Below the pieces are notes generated by a model. It saw only the letters and a program-made list of their open reading frames with translations, was not told where the DNA came from and ran no database searches. A DNA stretch of 64,000 nucleotides from CAVTWH01 sp963794685 (GTDB lineage: Bacteria > Actinomycetota > Actinomycetes > Mycobacteriales > Micromonosporaceae): the NCBI GenBank assembly GCA_963794685.1, contig CAWCFK010000004.1:124001-188000 (forward strand), given 5' to 3'. This document shows, piece by piece, positions 1 to 8,442 of this stretch (the stretch's first letter is position 1; each line of letters begins with the position of its first letter). The position numbers and the translations under genes are program-made.

Positions 1-54
1 GCGCAGCTGCCGACCCTGCCGGCCCGGCAGGCCGGTCGTCGGCAGCACGCTCAT
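1..54 (-). CDS. Start of an unidentified gene (partial)
   Basis: An ATG on the minus strand overlaps the TGA stop of the acetyltransferase gene by four bases (ATGA), the usual sign of translational coupling. Only 18 codons (MSVLPTTGLPGRQGRQLR) lie inside the window. They are too few to identify the product. By position, last in a sugar-transfer operon, a glycosyltransferase is a reasonable guess, but that is inference only. Confidence 0.45.
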   Translation of the reverse strand, partial: MSVLPTTGLPGRQGRQLR

Positions 55-683
55 CGCGCCGGCACCCCCTTCACCACCGCGCCGGCCGGCACGTCGCGGA
101 CCACGCACGCGCCCGCGCCCACCGTGGCGTCCCGCCCCACCCGCAGCCCCTGCAGGACAGCGGCGGTGGTGCCGATCAGCACCCCGGACTCCAGCCGGAC
201 CTCGCCGGAGACGGCGGCCAGCGGGTTGACCGAGACGTGGTCGTCGAACACGCAGTCGTGCCCCACGGTGACGTTCTGGTTGAGGTGTACGTGCCGGCCC
301 AGCGGTCACGTTCGTGGTGACCCGGGCGCCGGCGAAGACCAGCAGCCCCTCGCCGGCCAGCAGGTCCGCGCCGAGGGTGGCCTGCGGGTGCACCAGGCTC
401 GCCGCGCCCAGCCGGTACCCGGCGATCCGGGTGTCCAGGGCCCGCCGGATCCGCGGGTCACCGATCCCGATCAGGTACCGGGTGGAGGCGCTGCAGCGCG
501 GCCAGCTTCTCCAGCGGGCCGAGGTAGGGCACGCCGAGCCGGCTGAGCCGCTCCAGGTTGACGATCGAGGGCCCGTCGTCCACCACGCCGACCACCCGCC
601 AGCGAGCCGATGCTCCGGGCGATGCAGACAGCCTCCCGGCCGTGCCCGCCGCAGCCCACGATGACGAGATCCGCCACGGTCAT
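51..683 (-). CDS. NeuD/PglD-like sugar O/N-acetyltransferase (frameshifted)
   Basis: The N-terminus reads MTVADLVIVGCGGHGREA, the Rossmann-like glycine-rich start of NeuD/PglD proteins. The C-terminus has hexapeptide repeats of the left-handed beta-helix acyltransferase fold and ends with GAVVKGVPAR. PglD-type enzymes acetylate the amino group of a UDP-4-amino-sugar with acetyl-CoA; the aminotransferase and phosphoglycosyl transferase just upstream support that role. The ATG lies 13 bp after the preceding stop, with a GGGGTGG ribosome site. The frame changes near 600, 485 and 303. Read across these, the gene gives about 210 residues, the normal family length, so sequence errors are more likely than decay. 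An O-acetyltransferase for another sugar remains possible. Confidence 0.75.
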
Positions 684-696
684 GCCGCCACCCCGG

Positions 697-1450
697 TCAT
701 GCCGACCCCACCCCGTCCCGTTGCCGTACCGGCTCCCGCAGCCCGTCCGCCGACCCGTCCGCAACGGCGGCGCGGCTGGCACGGTGCTCGGGGCCGGGTT
801 GGGTCAGCATGCCGTGGAACTCGGCGGCGCTGGCGGTGCCCGGCCGGTTGATCCCCTCCCGGCGCACCACCGCCGTGGCGGTGCGCAGCAGGATGCGCAG
901 GTCCAGGGCGAGGCTGCGATTGCTCCACATAGGACACGTCGTGCTCGAACTTCGCCGCCCAGTCCAGCTCGTTGCGCCCGCGTACCTGGGCCAGCCCGGT
1001 GATGCCGGGCCGCACCTCGTGCCGGCGGGCCTGCCGGGGGGTGTACCGGTCCAGGTACTGCGGCAGCAGCGGCCGTGGCCCGACCAGGCTCATCTCGCCG
1101 CGTAGCACGTTCCACAGGGTGGGCAGCTCGTCCAGGCTGGTGGCGCGCAGCCAGCGGCCGAGCGGGGTGAGCCGCTCGTGGTCGCCGGCCGGATCCGTCG
1201 AGGCGCCTGCCATGGTGCGGAACTTGACCAGCGTGAACAGTCGGCCGCCGCGGCCGGGCCGGGGCTGGCGGAACAGCACCGGCGCACCCATCCGGGCCCG
1301 GATCGCCACCGCCACCGCGAGCAGCACCGGCGCGAGGAGCAGCAGCGCGAACCCGGCCACGGCCAGGTCGAGGAGCCGCTTCACCGGGTCGTAGCGCCGC
1401 CGGAGTCCACTGTGGACTTGCCGGTCCGTGGCCACGGTGCGCCGGCTCAC
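697..1450 (-). CDS. Small phosphoglycosyl transferase (PglC/WcaJ-type bacterial sugar transferase)
   Basis: A 250-residue bacterial sugar transferase. It has one N-terminal hydrophobic helix (about residues 28-50), then the family motifs KFRTM, LDELPTLWNVLRGEMS and GPRP, and the C-terminal RHEVRPGITGLAQVRGRN. Such enzymes move a sugar-1-phosphate from UDP-sugar to undecaprenyl phosphate on the inner membrane face, the first membrane step of glycan assembly. The short form without extra membrane helices matches PglC. The GTG start overlaps the aminotransferase stop by four bases (GTGA). One frameshift near 928 moves the last 75 codons to another frame ending at 697. The lipid-linked sugar is probably the amino sugar made by the neighbours. 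Confidence 0.82.
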
Positions 1451-2598
1451 GAGGACCAGCCGGGGCCGAGGCGCTCGCGCAGGAAGCCGTCGATGCCTTC
1501 GAGTACCCGGGTGATCGCCGGCTTCGTCCAGCGCGGAGCCGCTGGGCAGCGCCAGGCCGGTCTCGAACAGCCGCTGCGGCGGCCCCGGTGAGCAGCGCCG
1601 GGCGGCCCGCGTACACCGGCTGCAGGTGCATCGGCTTCCACACCGGCCGGGTCTCGATGTCGGCGGCGGCCAGCTGCTGCGCCAGCTCCCAGGCGGCCCA
1701 GCCGGCCTGTGCCGGGTCCACCGCGATGATGGTCAGCCAGCAGTTGCCGCCGGCGTCGCCGTCGCCGAGCAGCCGCACGCCGGGCAGCGGGGCGAACAGC
1801 TTGCGGTACCGCTCGCGCAGCGCCCGGCGGCGGCTCGATCAGCTCGTCCAGGCGGGCCAGCTGGGCCCGGCCGAGCGCGGCGAGCAGGTTGCTGAGCCGG
1901 TAGTTGTAGCCGATGTCGGTGTGCTCGTAGTGGGCGACCGGCTGGCGTGCCTGGGTGGCCAGGTACCGGCACCGCTCGATCAGCTCCCGGTCGTCGGAGA
2001 CCAGCATCCCGCCGCCGGAGGTGGTGATGATCTTGTTGCCGTTGAAGGAGAGCACGCCGGCCTGGCCGAACGAGCCGGCCGGGTGCCCGTCGGTCCACGC
2101 GCCCAGCGCCTCGGCGGCGTCCTCCAGCACCGGGACGTCGTAGCCGGCGCACATCGGCAGCAGCTCGCGGTAGTCGGCGCAGGTGCCGAAGAGGTCGACC
2201 GGGACCACCGCGCCGACCCGCCGGCCCCGCGAACGGGCGGCTTCGAGCACCTGGCCGACCAGGGCCACGTCGAGGTTGCCGGTCTCCGGGTCGCAGTCGA
2301 CGAAGACCGGCTCGGCGCCAGGTAGCTGGCCGCGTTGGCGGTGGCCGCGAAGGTGAGAGTGGGCACCACCACCAGGTCGCGGGCGCGTACCCCGAGCGCC
2401 AGCAGGGCCAGGTGCAGGGCCGCGGTGCCGGAGGAGAGCGCCAGCGCGTGCGCCGACGCCGACCTGGTCGGCGATCTCGCGCTCGAAGGCGTCCAAATCG
2501 GGGCCGACCGGGGCGGCCCAGCCGGAGCGCAGCGCATGCACCAGGTAGCGCTCTTCCAACTCGCCCACGTCGGGCGGGGACAGATAGACCCGTGACAT
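1447..2598 (-). CDS. DegT/DnrJ/EryC1/StrS-family PLP aminotransferase (PglE-like; frameshifted)
   Basis: Opens with MSRVYLSPPDVGELE and contains the segment around SFNGNKIITTSGGG, where the lysine binds pyridoxal phosphate. This is typical of nucleotide-sugar 4-aminotransferases such as PglE, which convert the 4-keto sugar made by a PglF dehydratase into a 4-amino sugar. The ATG follows a good GGAGGG site. The reading frame must be changed near 2440, 2320, 1830, 1590 and 1525; the pieces join into a normal protein of about 385 residues ending FLRERLGPGWSS. Five shifts in one gene next to shifted neighbours look like sequence errors. First gene of the operon, divergent from the phosphatase gene with only 30 bp between. 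Confidence 0.78.
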   Translation of the reverse strand: MSRVYLSPPDVGELEERYLVHALRSGWAAPVGPDLDAFEREIADQVGVGARAGALLRHRGPAPGPAGARGTRPRPGGGAHSHLRGHRQRGQLPGAEPVFVDCDPETGNLDVALVGQVLEAARSRGRRVGAVVPVDLFGTCADYRELLPMCAGYDVPVLEDAAEALGAWTDGHPAGSFGQAGVLSFNGNKIITTSGGGMLVSDDRELIERCRYLATQARQPVAHYEHTDIGYNYRLSNLLAALGRAQLARLDELIEPPPGAARAVPQAVRPAARRAAARRRRRRRQLLADHHRGGPGTGRLGRLGAGAAAGRRRHRDPAGVEADAPAAGVRGPPGAAHRGRRSGCSRPAWRCPAAPRWTKPAITRVLEGIDGFLRERLGPGWSS

Positions 2599-2628
2599 CA
2601 AGCCCTCCGGTTAGCATCGGCGGCGGAT

Positions 2629-3196
2629 ATGGAGCTGTTGTTCGTCTGCCACGCCAACCTGTGCCGCTCGCCGATGGCGGAGCGGATCGCCGGGCTGGCG
2701 CTGGGCCGGGCCGGGCTGGCCGACGAGTTCACCGTCGCCAGCGCGGGTACCCACGCGCTGCCGGGGGCGGCGATGCATCCGTGCGGCGGCGGCGGTGCTG
2801 CGCGAGCGCGGGGCGTCGGTGGCCGGGTTCGCCTGCCGGCAGGTGGACGCCGCGCTGCTGGCCCGCGCCGGGCTGATCCTCACCGCGGGTGTGGCGCAGC
2901 GGGCGGCCTGCGTGCGGGCGTACCCGGCGGGCCTGCGGCACACCTTCACGCTGCGCCAGTTCGGCCGGTTGGCGGCCGTGGCCACACCGGCCCGGTTGCC
3001 GGTCGGGCCACCGGCCCTGCGGCTGGCCGCGTTGCTCACCGAGATTCCCCGGGTACGCGCGCAGCTGGGCGCCGTTGACCCGGCGGCCGAGGAGGTACCC
3101 GACCCGATCGGCGGTACCGTCGCGCAGATCCGGGCCAGCCTCGACGTGATCGAGGCGGCGCTGCGGCCGGCGCTGGCGCTCATTGCGGGGTCCTGA
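2629..3196 (+). CDS. Low-molecular-weight protein-tyrosine phosphatase (frameshifted)
   Basis: The N-terminus holds the P-loop VCHANLCRSP, matching the C-x5-R-S signature of the family, and the C-terminal half holds a DP motif (VPDPIGG) that carries the general acid. Full length is about 189 residues, slightly above the usual 150-165. The frame shifts near 2780, just after HALPGAAMHP. In exopolysaccharide loci this phosphatase removes phosphate from the tyrosine cluster of a Wzc/CpsD kinase; the kinase gene lies next door, convergent, and the two 3' ends overlap by 17 bp. Substrate assignment is inference from this pairing. Confidence 0.85.
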
Positions 3197-4880
3197 CCCG
3201 GGGCGCGGTGGGGGACTCGCCGGTGCCGTCCGGCCAGCCGGCCTCCGGCCGGTCCGAGCCGGCCAGTCCTGAGCCGGTCAGTCCGGCCGGCCAGTCCGAG
3301 CCGGCCAGTCCCGAGCCGGTCAGCCCTGAGCCGGCCGGTCCGGAGCCGGCCAGTCCGGACATGGGCCGGTCTGCGCCGGCCGGTCCTGTGCCGGCCGGTG
3401 CTGCGCCGGGCCGGTCCTGTTCGGACCGGGCGTGTGCCGGCGGCGCGCTGTCGCCGGCCGGCGGGCGGGCCGGCGGTTGGGCCGGTGTCGCCTCGGGACG
3501 GAACCCGTATCCCTGGTAGTAGCCGTGGTACCCGGCGTCGATCTTGGTGGCGTGCATGTTCAGCACGCAGCCGAGCAGCCGGGAGTCGACCCGGTCCAGA
3601 GCGGCCACCGCGGTGGTGATCCGGTTGCGGTGGGTACGCCCGGCGCGGGCCACCAGCACCGCCCCGTCGGCGGCGGCGGCGACCACGGCCGCGTCGGTCA
3701 CCGGCAGCAGCGGCGGGGTGTCGATGATGACCATGTCGAACCGTTCGCGGACGTGATCGAGCAGGTCCACCATGTGCTGTGAGCCGAGCAGCTCGCTCGG
3801 GTTGGCCGGGACGAACCCGCTGGGCAGCACCCACAGCTCGTGCGGCCCCCAGCGCTGCAGCACGTCGCCCAGGTGCACCTGGCTGGCGAGCACGTTGGAC
3901 AGCCCGACCGCGCCCTCCAGCCCGAGGTAGGCGGCGACCCGGGGGTGGCGCAGGTCCGCCTCGATGAGCAGGGTGCGCGCGCCGGCCTCGGCGAACGCGA
4001 CGGCCAGGTTCACCGCGGTGGTCGACTTGCCCTCGGCGGGCACCGGGCTGGTGATGACGATGACCCGGGGCGGTCGGTCCACGGAGACGAACTGGAGGTT
4101 GGTGCGCAGGTGCCGCAGCGCCTCGGCGCGGGCGGCCAGCGCCCGGCCGCGGGAGCCGTCAGCGATGACCCGGGAGCCGTCCGGGATCAGTGGCGTGCGG
4201 CGGGCGCTCTGGTCGTAGGGCACGACCGCGAGCGTCGGCGCGCCGGTGAGCTGGGTGAGCAGCTCCGCGGACTTCACGGTGGTGTCGAGCAGGTCGCGCA
4301 GCACCGCCCCGCCGACCCCGACCAGGAGGCCGAGCAGGACGGCGAGCGCGAGGTTGCGGGTCGGGCGCGGCGAGATCGGCGCGGGGTTGAGGGTCGGCCC
4401 CGAGACGATCTGCACCTGGATGGCCGGGCTGGGGGCCCCGGGCGGCGTCTCCAACTGCTGCACCAGCAGGACGAAGTCCTTGGCCAGCGCGGTGGCCAGC
4501 ACCAGTGAGCGGGTCTTGTCGGTGTCGGTGACGGTGGCCCGCAGCAGCACCGTGTCGGGCAGCGCGCGGGCGGAGACCCGGTGTTGGATCTGGCCGGCCG
4601 GCAGGGTGACCCCCGGCTCGGCGCTGATCATGTGCGCCAGCCGGTCGCCGGTGATCAGCGTGACGTAGGACTTGACCCGCTGCTGCGAGAAGAGCCCGCC
4701 CTGGTACGAGTCGACCGTGTTGGCCTGGCTCGGCGTGGTCACGAAGAAGGTGACGTCGGTGGCGTACCTGGGTTGGCTGAGGGTGTTGACGGCGGCGGCG
4801 CAGGCGAGGGCGGCCACGGTCACCAGCGCAATCAGCCACCAGCGGCGTTTGGCGGCCCGGAGGACGTCACGAAGCTCCAC
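3180..4880 (-). CDS. Polysaccharide-biosynthesis tyrosine autokinase with Wzz domain
   Basis: 566 residues with a GTG start after a GGGAGG site. A Wzz chain-length domain is bounded by membrane helices at about residues 15-32 and 183-203. A cytoplasmic BY-kinase domain follows with Walker A PAEGKSTT (about 280-287), Walker A' LLIEADLRHPRV (about 305) and Walker B VIIDTPPLLPV (about 380). The tyrosine cluster YHGYYQGYGF near residue 450 is the probable autophosphorylation site. These one-polypeptide kinases control polymer length and export. The last 100 residues are a low-complexity Gly/Ser/Ala/Pro tail built from imperfect GSGLAGSD-like units, unusual for the family. Divergent from the dehydratase gene across 170 bp. 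Confidence 0.88.
   Translation of the reverse strand: MELRDVLRAAKRRWWLIALVTVAALACAAAVNTLSQPRYATDVTFFVTTPSQANTVDSYQGGLFSQQRVKSYVTLITGDRLAHMISAEPGVTLPAGQIQHRVSARALPDTVLLRATVTDTDKTRSLVLATALAKDFVLLVQQLETPPGAPSPAIQVQIVSGPTLNPAPISPRPTRNLALAVLLGLLVGVGGAVLRDLLDTTVKSAELLTQLTGAPTLAVVPYDQSARRTPLIPDGSRVIADGSRGRALAARAEALRHLRTNLQFVSVDRPPRVIVITSPVPAEGKSTTAVNLAVAFAEAGARTLLIEADLRHPRVAAYLGLEGAVGLSNVLASQVHLGDVLQRWGPHELWVLPSGFVPANPSELLGSQHMVDLLDHVRERFDMVIIDTPPLLPVTDAAVVAAAADGAVLVARAGRTHRNRITTAVAALDRVDSRLLGCVLNMHATKIDAGYHGYYQGYGFRPEATPAQPPARPPAGDSAPPAHARSEQDRPGAAPAGTGPAGADRPMSGLAGSGPAGSGLTGSGLAGSDWPAGLTGSGLAGSDRPEAGWPDGTGESPTAPRVRTPQ
3230..3370. repeat. Imperfect short tandem repeats encoding the kinase tail
   Basis: Repeated GC-rich units of the kind CCGGCCAGTCCGAGCCGGTC lie in the 3' end of the kinase gene and encode its Gly/Ser/Ala-rich tail. 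Such units can vary in number by replication slippage, so tail length may differ between strains. Confidence 0.6.
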
Positions 4881-5005
4881 AACTGCCTCCCGGCGGTCAC
4901 CCGGTACCCGATGTCCGGTCTAGTGATGCGCGCCCAGCTTATGGTGTTTCGTGCCTATTTGAGGTGTTACCCCCGAAAATCCGCCAAGCACCCTGAACAA
5001 CCGCC

Positions 5006-5023
5006 TAACGTGACATCGCGTTA
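5006..5023. promoter_or_regulatory. Inverted repeat in the kinase/dehydratase divergent promoter (BldD-like box)
   Basis: TAACG-N8-CGTTA lies 28 bp before the dehydratase ATG. Within it, TGAC-ATCGC-GTTA (5011-5023) fits the BldD consensus TNAC-N5-GTNA as I recall it. BldD is the c-di-GMP-dependent developmental repressor of actinomycetes. The motif is short enough to occur by chance, so this is a candidate only. Confidence 0.35.
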
Positions 5024-5050
5024 CGAAAGTCGGATTATGGACGGAGACCC

Positions 5051-7057
5051 ATGCGGTATCGCGGTCGCAGCACGCTCGCGCCGGCCACGGCGCTCCTTGT
5101 CGACACCTTCGCCTGGCTGGTGGGCATCCCGGTGGCGATGGGCTGCCGGTACGACTTCGCCCCACCCGGCGCGGCCGTCCGCGGCTCGATCTTCATGGCG
5201 CTGCTCGCCGTCGCCGTGCACGCCGTCCTCGGCCACCGCTGCTTCCTCTACCGGGGCCGCCACCCGTCCGGCACGTTCGAGGAGGTCCGCGCCGTCTCCT
5301 CGGCGGTGGTGCTGACCGCCGGCACGGTGCTCCTGGTCGACCTGTTGCTGCCCGACCGGCTGGTCCCGGCCAGCAGCCCGCTGATCGGCGGAGTGCTCGC
5401 CCTGGTGCTGATGCTCGCCGGCCGGTACGCGTACCGGCTGCGCCGGGAGGGCCACCAGCGCCGGGCGGCCCGCCAGCACCGGGAGGCCCGCCAGCACCGG
5501 GAGGCCCGGCTACGCAGCGCCCAGCCCCCCGGCCCGACCCGCCCGCACGGCACCCCGGCCCTGCTCTTCGGCGCCGGCGTCACCGGGGCGGACCTGGCCC
5601 GGGCCATCCTGCGCGACCCGGCCAGCGACCACATCCCGGTCGGCTTCCTCGACGACGACCCGGCCAAGTGCCACCTGCGTGTGCACGGCATCCCGGTGCT
5701 CGGCGGCCGGGACGACCTGGCCGCCGCGGTGGCCGCCACCGGCGCGAGCACGGTCATCTGCGCGGTCGGCCGGTACGACGCCGCGCTGCTGCGCCAGCTC
5801 GAGACCCGGGCGCGGGCCGCCGGGGTGGCCTTCAAGGTCGTCCCCACCGTCGCCGAACTGCTCGACGGCCGGGCGAGCCTCACCCAGGTACGCGAAATGC
5901 AGGTCGCCGACCTGCTCGGCCGACGCCAGGTGGAGACCGACCTGGCCCCGGTCGCCGGGTACCTGACCGGCAAACGGGTGCTGGTCACCGGGGCCGGCGG
6001 CTCGATCGGCTCGGAACTGTGCCGGCAGATGCAGGTGTTCGCGCCCGGCGAGCTGATGATGCTGGACCGCGACGAGTCCGCGCTGCACGCCGTGCAGCTG
6101 TCGTGCAGCGGCCGGGCGCTGCTGGACGGCTCCGAGGTGATCCTCGCCGACCTGCGCGACACCGCCCGGATCCGGGAGATCTTCGCGACCCGCCGGCCCG
6201 AGGTGGTCTTCCACGCCGCCGCCCTCAAGCACCTGCCGCTGCTGGAGCAGTACCCGGCCGAGGCGGTGAAGACCAACGTCTGGGCCACCCAGACACTGCT
6301 GGACGCGGCCCGGGACGTGGAGCGGTTCGTCAACATCTCCACCGACAAGGCGGCGAACCCGTGCAGCGTGCTCGGGTACTCCAAGCGGATCACCGAGCGG
6401 CTGACCGCGCACGCCGCCGGCGCGTACCCGGGAGTGTTCCTGAACGTCCGGTTCGGCAACGTCCTCGGCAGCCGGGGGTCGGTCCTGGTCGCGTTCACCG
6501 CCCAGGCCGCCGCCGGTGGCCCGATCACGGTGACCGACCCGGAGGTGACCCGCTACTTCATGACCGTGCAGGAGGCCGTCCACCTGGTCATCCAGGCGGC
6601 CGGGATCGGCCGGGACGGGGAGGCGCTGGTGCTCGACATGGGCCAGCCGGTGCGGATCGACGATGTCGCCCGGCAGGTCGCCCGGCAGGCGGCCGGCCCC
6701 GTGGAGATCGTCTACACCGGACTGCGGCCGGGGGAGAAGCTGCACGAGGAGCTGTTCGGGGCCGGCGAGGCCGACCTGCGGCCACTGCACCCGCTGATCT
6801 CACACGTCCCGGTCCCGCCGCTGCGCCCGGAGCTGATCCACCGGCTCGACCCGGCAGCCGCCACCGCGGAGCTGGTCGACGACCTCGCCCGGTTGTGCCG
6901 GACCGGTCTGCCGGCCGCCCCGGCGGCGCGCTCCGCCCAGCTCCGGCGACCCGCGCCGGCGACCCGAGGGGGCTTGGCGGCAACCGTTGCGGGCGCACCG
7001 GCGCGGCGGTCCGGCCCGGCGGCCAACGACGACCTGGCGTCCGCCGTGGAGGCGTAG
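5051..7057 (+). CDS. Membrane nucleotide-sugar 4,6-dehydratase (PglF/WbpM/CapD family)
   Basis: 668 residues. Four membrane helices occupy roughly residues 10-135. A first Rossmann domain begins at FGAGVTGADLAR (about 175), and a second, catalytic extended SDR domain begins at VLVTGAGGSIGSE (about 310), with STDKAANP near 430 and RFGNVLGSRGSV near 470. PglF-type enzymes turn UDP-GlcNAc into the 4-keto-6-deoxy sugar used by a PglE aminotransferase, here encoded across the kinase and phosphatase genes. The ATG follows a GGAG site. In the SDR active site the usual Tyr, which is Met in WbpM, is Leu (the L of VLGYSK). The long Ala/Arg-rich C-terminal tail is probably not catalytic. Confidence 0.85.
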   Translation: MRYRGRSTLAPATALLVDTFAWLVGIPVAMGCRYDFAPPGAAVRGSIFMALLAVAVHAVLGHRCFLYRGRHPSGTFEEVRAVSSAVVLTAGTVLLVDLLLPDRLVPASSPLIGGVLALVLMLAGRYAYRLRREGHQRRAARQHREARQHREARLRSAQPPGPTRPHGTPALLFGAGVTGADLARAILRDPASDHIPVGFLDDDPAKCHLRVHGIPVLGGRDDLAAAVAATGASTVICAVGRYDAALLRQLETRARAAGVAFKVVPTVAELLDGRASLTQVREMQVADLLGRRQVETDLAPVAGYLTGKRVLVTGAGGSIGSELCRQMQVFAPGELMMLDRDESALHAVQLSCSGRALLDGSEVILADLRDTARIREIFATRRPEVVFHAAALKHLPLLEQYPAEAVKTNVWATQTLLDAARDVERFVNISTDKAANPCSVLGYSKRITERLTAHAAGAYPGVFLNVRFGNVLGSRGSVLVAFTAQAAAGGPITVTDPEVTRYFMTVQEAVHLVIQAAGIGRDGEALVLDMGQPVRIDDVARQVARQAAGPVEIVYTGLRPGEKLHEELFGAGEADLRPLHPLISHVPVPPLRPELIHRLDPAAATAELVDDLARLCRTGLPAAPAARSAQLRRPAPATRGGLAATVAGAPARRSGPAANDDLASAVEA

Positions 7058-7074
7058 CGCAGCACTGCCGGGGG

Positions 7075-7137
7075 TGCTCGGCCGACAGGCGCGGCTGCTC
7101 GGCCGACAGGCGCGGCTGCTCGGCCGACAGGCGCGGG
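7075..7137. repeat. Three tandem 21-bp repeats
   Basis: Three near-identical 21-bp units beginning TGCTCGGCCGACAGGCGCGG follow each other between the dehydratase stop and the ROK stop, where the two genes converge. There is no spacer structure of CRISPR type. Their position allows a role in transcription ending, but nothing shows one. Confidence 0.75.
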
Positions 7138-7140
7138 CGG

Positions 7141-8328
7141 TCAGTGCGGGTGCTCGCTGTGCACCAGGGCCACCGCGCCGAGCAGGTCGGCGTGGGCGCC
7201 GAGGGCGCCGGGCAGCAGCCGGACGGCCTCCGTTGTGGACGGTGCGGCGTACCGACTGATCGTCTCGTTCAGGCCCTCGATGATGTACCCGCCGGCCGGC
7301 CCGACCGTGCCGTCGACCACGATGGCGGCCGGGTTGAGCCAGGAGCACAGGTCGGCCAGCGGCCGGCCGATGCTGCGACCGAGGTCGCGCAGGATGCGCT
7401 GGCTGCCCGGGTCGCCCTGGATGGCCAGGTCGAGGATGGCGTCGAAGGTCACCGGGTGGGCGTACGCGGGCTGCACCAGGCGCAGCAGCCCCTGCCCGAC
7501 CTCGTTGATCAGGCAGCCCCGGCCGCCGCACACACACAGCATCCCGCCCTCGGTGACCTGGACGTGCGCCAGTTCGCCGGCGTACCCGGTGACGCCCCGG
7601 TGCAGCTGCCCGTTGATGATCAGGCCGGCGCCCATGGTGAAGTTGCCGAGCTTGATGTAGACCATGCTGTCCGCGTCGCGGCCGGCCCCGAACCGGTGTT
7701 CGCCGAGCGCGCCCAGGTTGGCGTCGTTCTCCACCAGCGCAGGCACCCCGGTGCGGCTGCTCAGCACTCCGGCCGGGTCGTCGCGCAGCCACGGCACGTA
7801 CTGGCTGCGCCGGCCGTGCACAGTGCCCGACGCCGGGCCGAGCGGGGCAGGCATGCCGACGCCGCGCCGGAACGGCGCGGGTACCCCGAGGGCGACCGCG
7901 CTGAGTGCCTCGACCGGGGTACCGGCCTGCGCCGCCACCTCGGCGAGCAGGGCCAGCGCGGGGTCGAGCAGTCCGTCGATGTCGTCCTGCGGGGTCATCG
8001 ACACGGTGCGTTCGGCCCGGACCGCGCCGGCCAGCGTGACGACGGCGACCCGGAGCAGCCCGGTGGACCAGACCAGCGCGCCGATCGCGGGGGTCGGCCC
8101 GGCCAGGGTGAGGCTGCGCGCCGGGCGACCGGCCCCGGACCCGGGCTGCGGCGTGCTTTCGATCACCTGGCCGCGGGCGATCAGGTCGTCGACCAGCCCG
8201 GCGATGGTGGCCTTGGGCAGGCCGAGTTGCCGGACGAGGTCACTGCGGCGCAGCCCGTCGGCCCTGGCCAGCGCATCGAGCACGCGTTGCTGGTTGGGGC
8301 GCAGCGGCCCGGTTGGACGATCGGTCAC
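7141..8328 (-). CDS. ROK-family transcriptional regulator
   Basis: 395 residues. An N-terminal winged helix (about 12-70, with RSDLVRQLGLPKATIAGLV) is followed by a ROK sugar-kinase-like domain with VENDANLGALGE, GYAGELAHVQV and the zinc motif CVCGGRGC. NagC/XylR-type ROK proteins bind DNA until a sugar or sugar phosphate releases them. The GTG start lies six bases after TACCCT on the same strand, so the gene is probably leaderless. Translation could extend upstream to 8739, but that stretch is Arg-rich and covers the divergent transporter start. The likely target is the MFS gene facing it; the ligand is unknown. Confidence 0.88.
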   Translation of the reverse strand: MTDRPTGPLRPNQQRVLDALARADGLRRSDLVRQLGLPKATIAGLVDDLIARGQVIESTPQPGSGAGRPARSLTLAGPTPAIGALVWSTGLLRVAVVTLAGAVRAERTVSMTPQDDIDGLLDPALALLAEVAAQAGTPVEALSAVALGVPAPFRRGVGMPAPLGPASGTVHGRRSQYVPWLRDDPAGVLSSRTGVPALVENDANLGALGEHRFGAGRDADSMVYIKLGNFTMGAGLIINGQLHRGVTGYAGELAHVQVTEGGMLCVCGGRGCLINEVGQGLLRLVQPAYAHPVTFDAILDLAIQGDPGSQRILRDLGRSIGRPLADLCSWLNPAAIVVDGTVGPAGGYIIEGLNETISRYAAPSTTEAVRLLPGALGAHADLLGAVALVHSEHPH

Positions 8329-8348
8329 CCGCACAGGGTACGGCCGGT

Positions 8349-8365
8349 CTGGCCATTTAGGCCAG
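8349..8365. promoter_or_regulatory. Candidate ROK operator
   Basis: CTGGCC-ATTTA-GGCCAG is a perfect six-base inverted repeat with an AT centre, placed between the divergent ROK and MFS starts. ROK regulators commonly bind palindromes with AT-rich centres close to their own genes. Confidence 0.5.
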
Positions 8366-8430
8366 TTCCGATCTAATGGGCCACGTCGACCAGTCGGCAA
8401 ACGGAGTCGAATTTCTCTTGCGTTGAGCGC

Positions 8431-8436
8431 TACCCT
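8431..8436 (+). promoter_or_regulatory. -10 element of a likely leaderless promoter
   Basis: TACCCT ends six bases before the GTG at 8443. The same TANNNT-N6-start arrangement precedes many genes of this window. Confidence 0.5.
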
Positions 8437-8442
8437 GCTCTC

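Noticed and set aside
7075..7137. CRISPR-like or integration repeats
   Set aside because: Contiguous 21-bp tandem copies with no spacers, integrase or target-site features.
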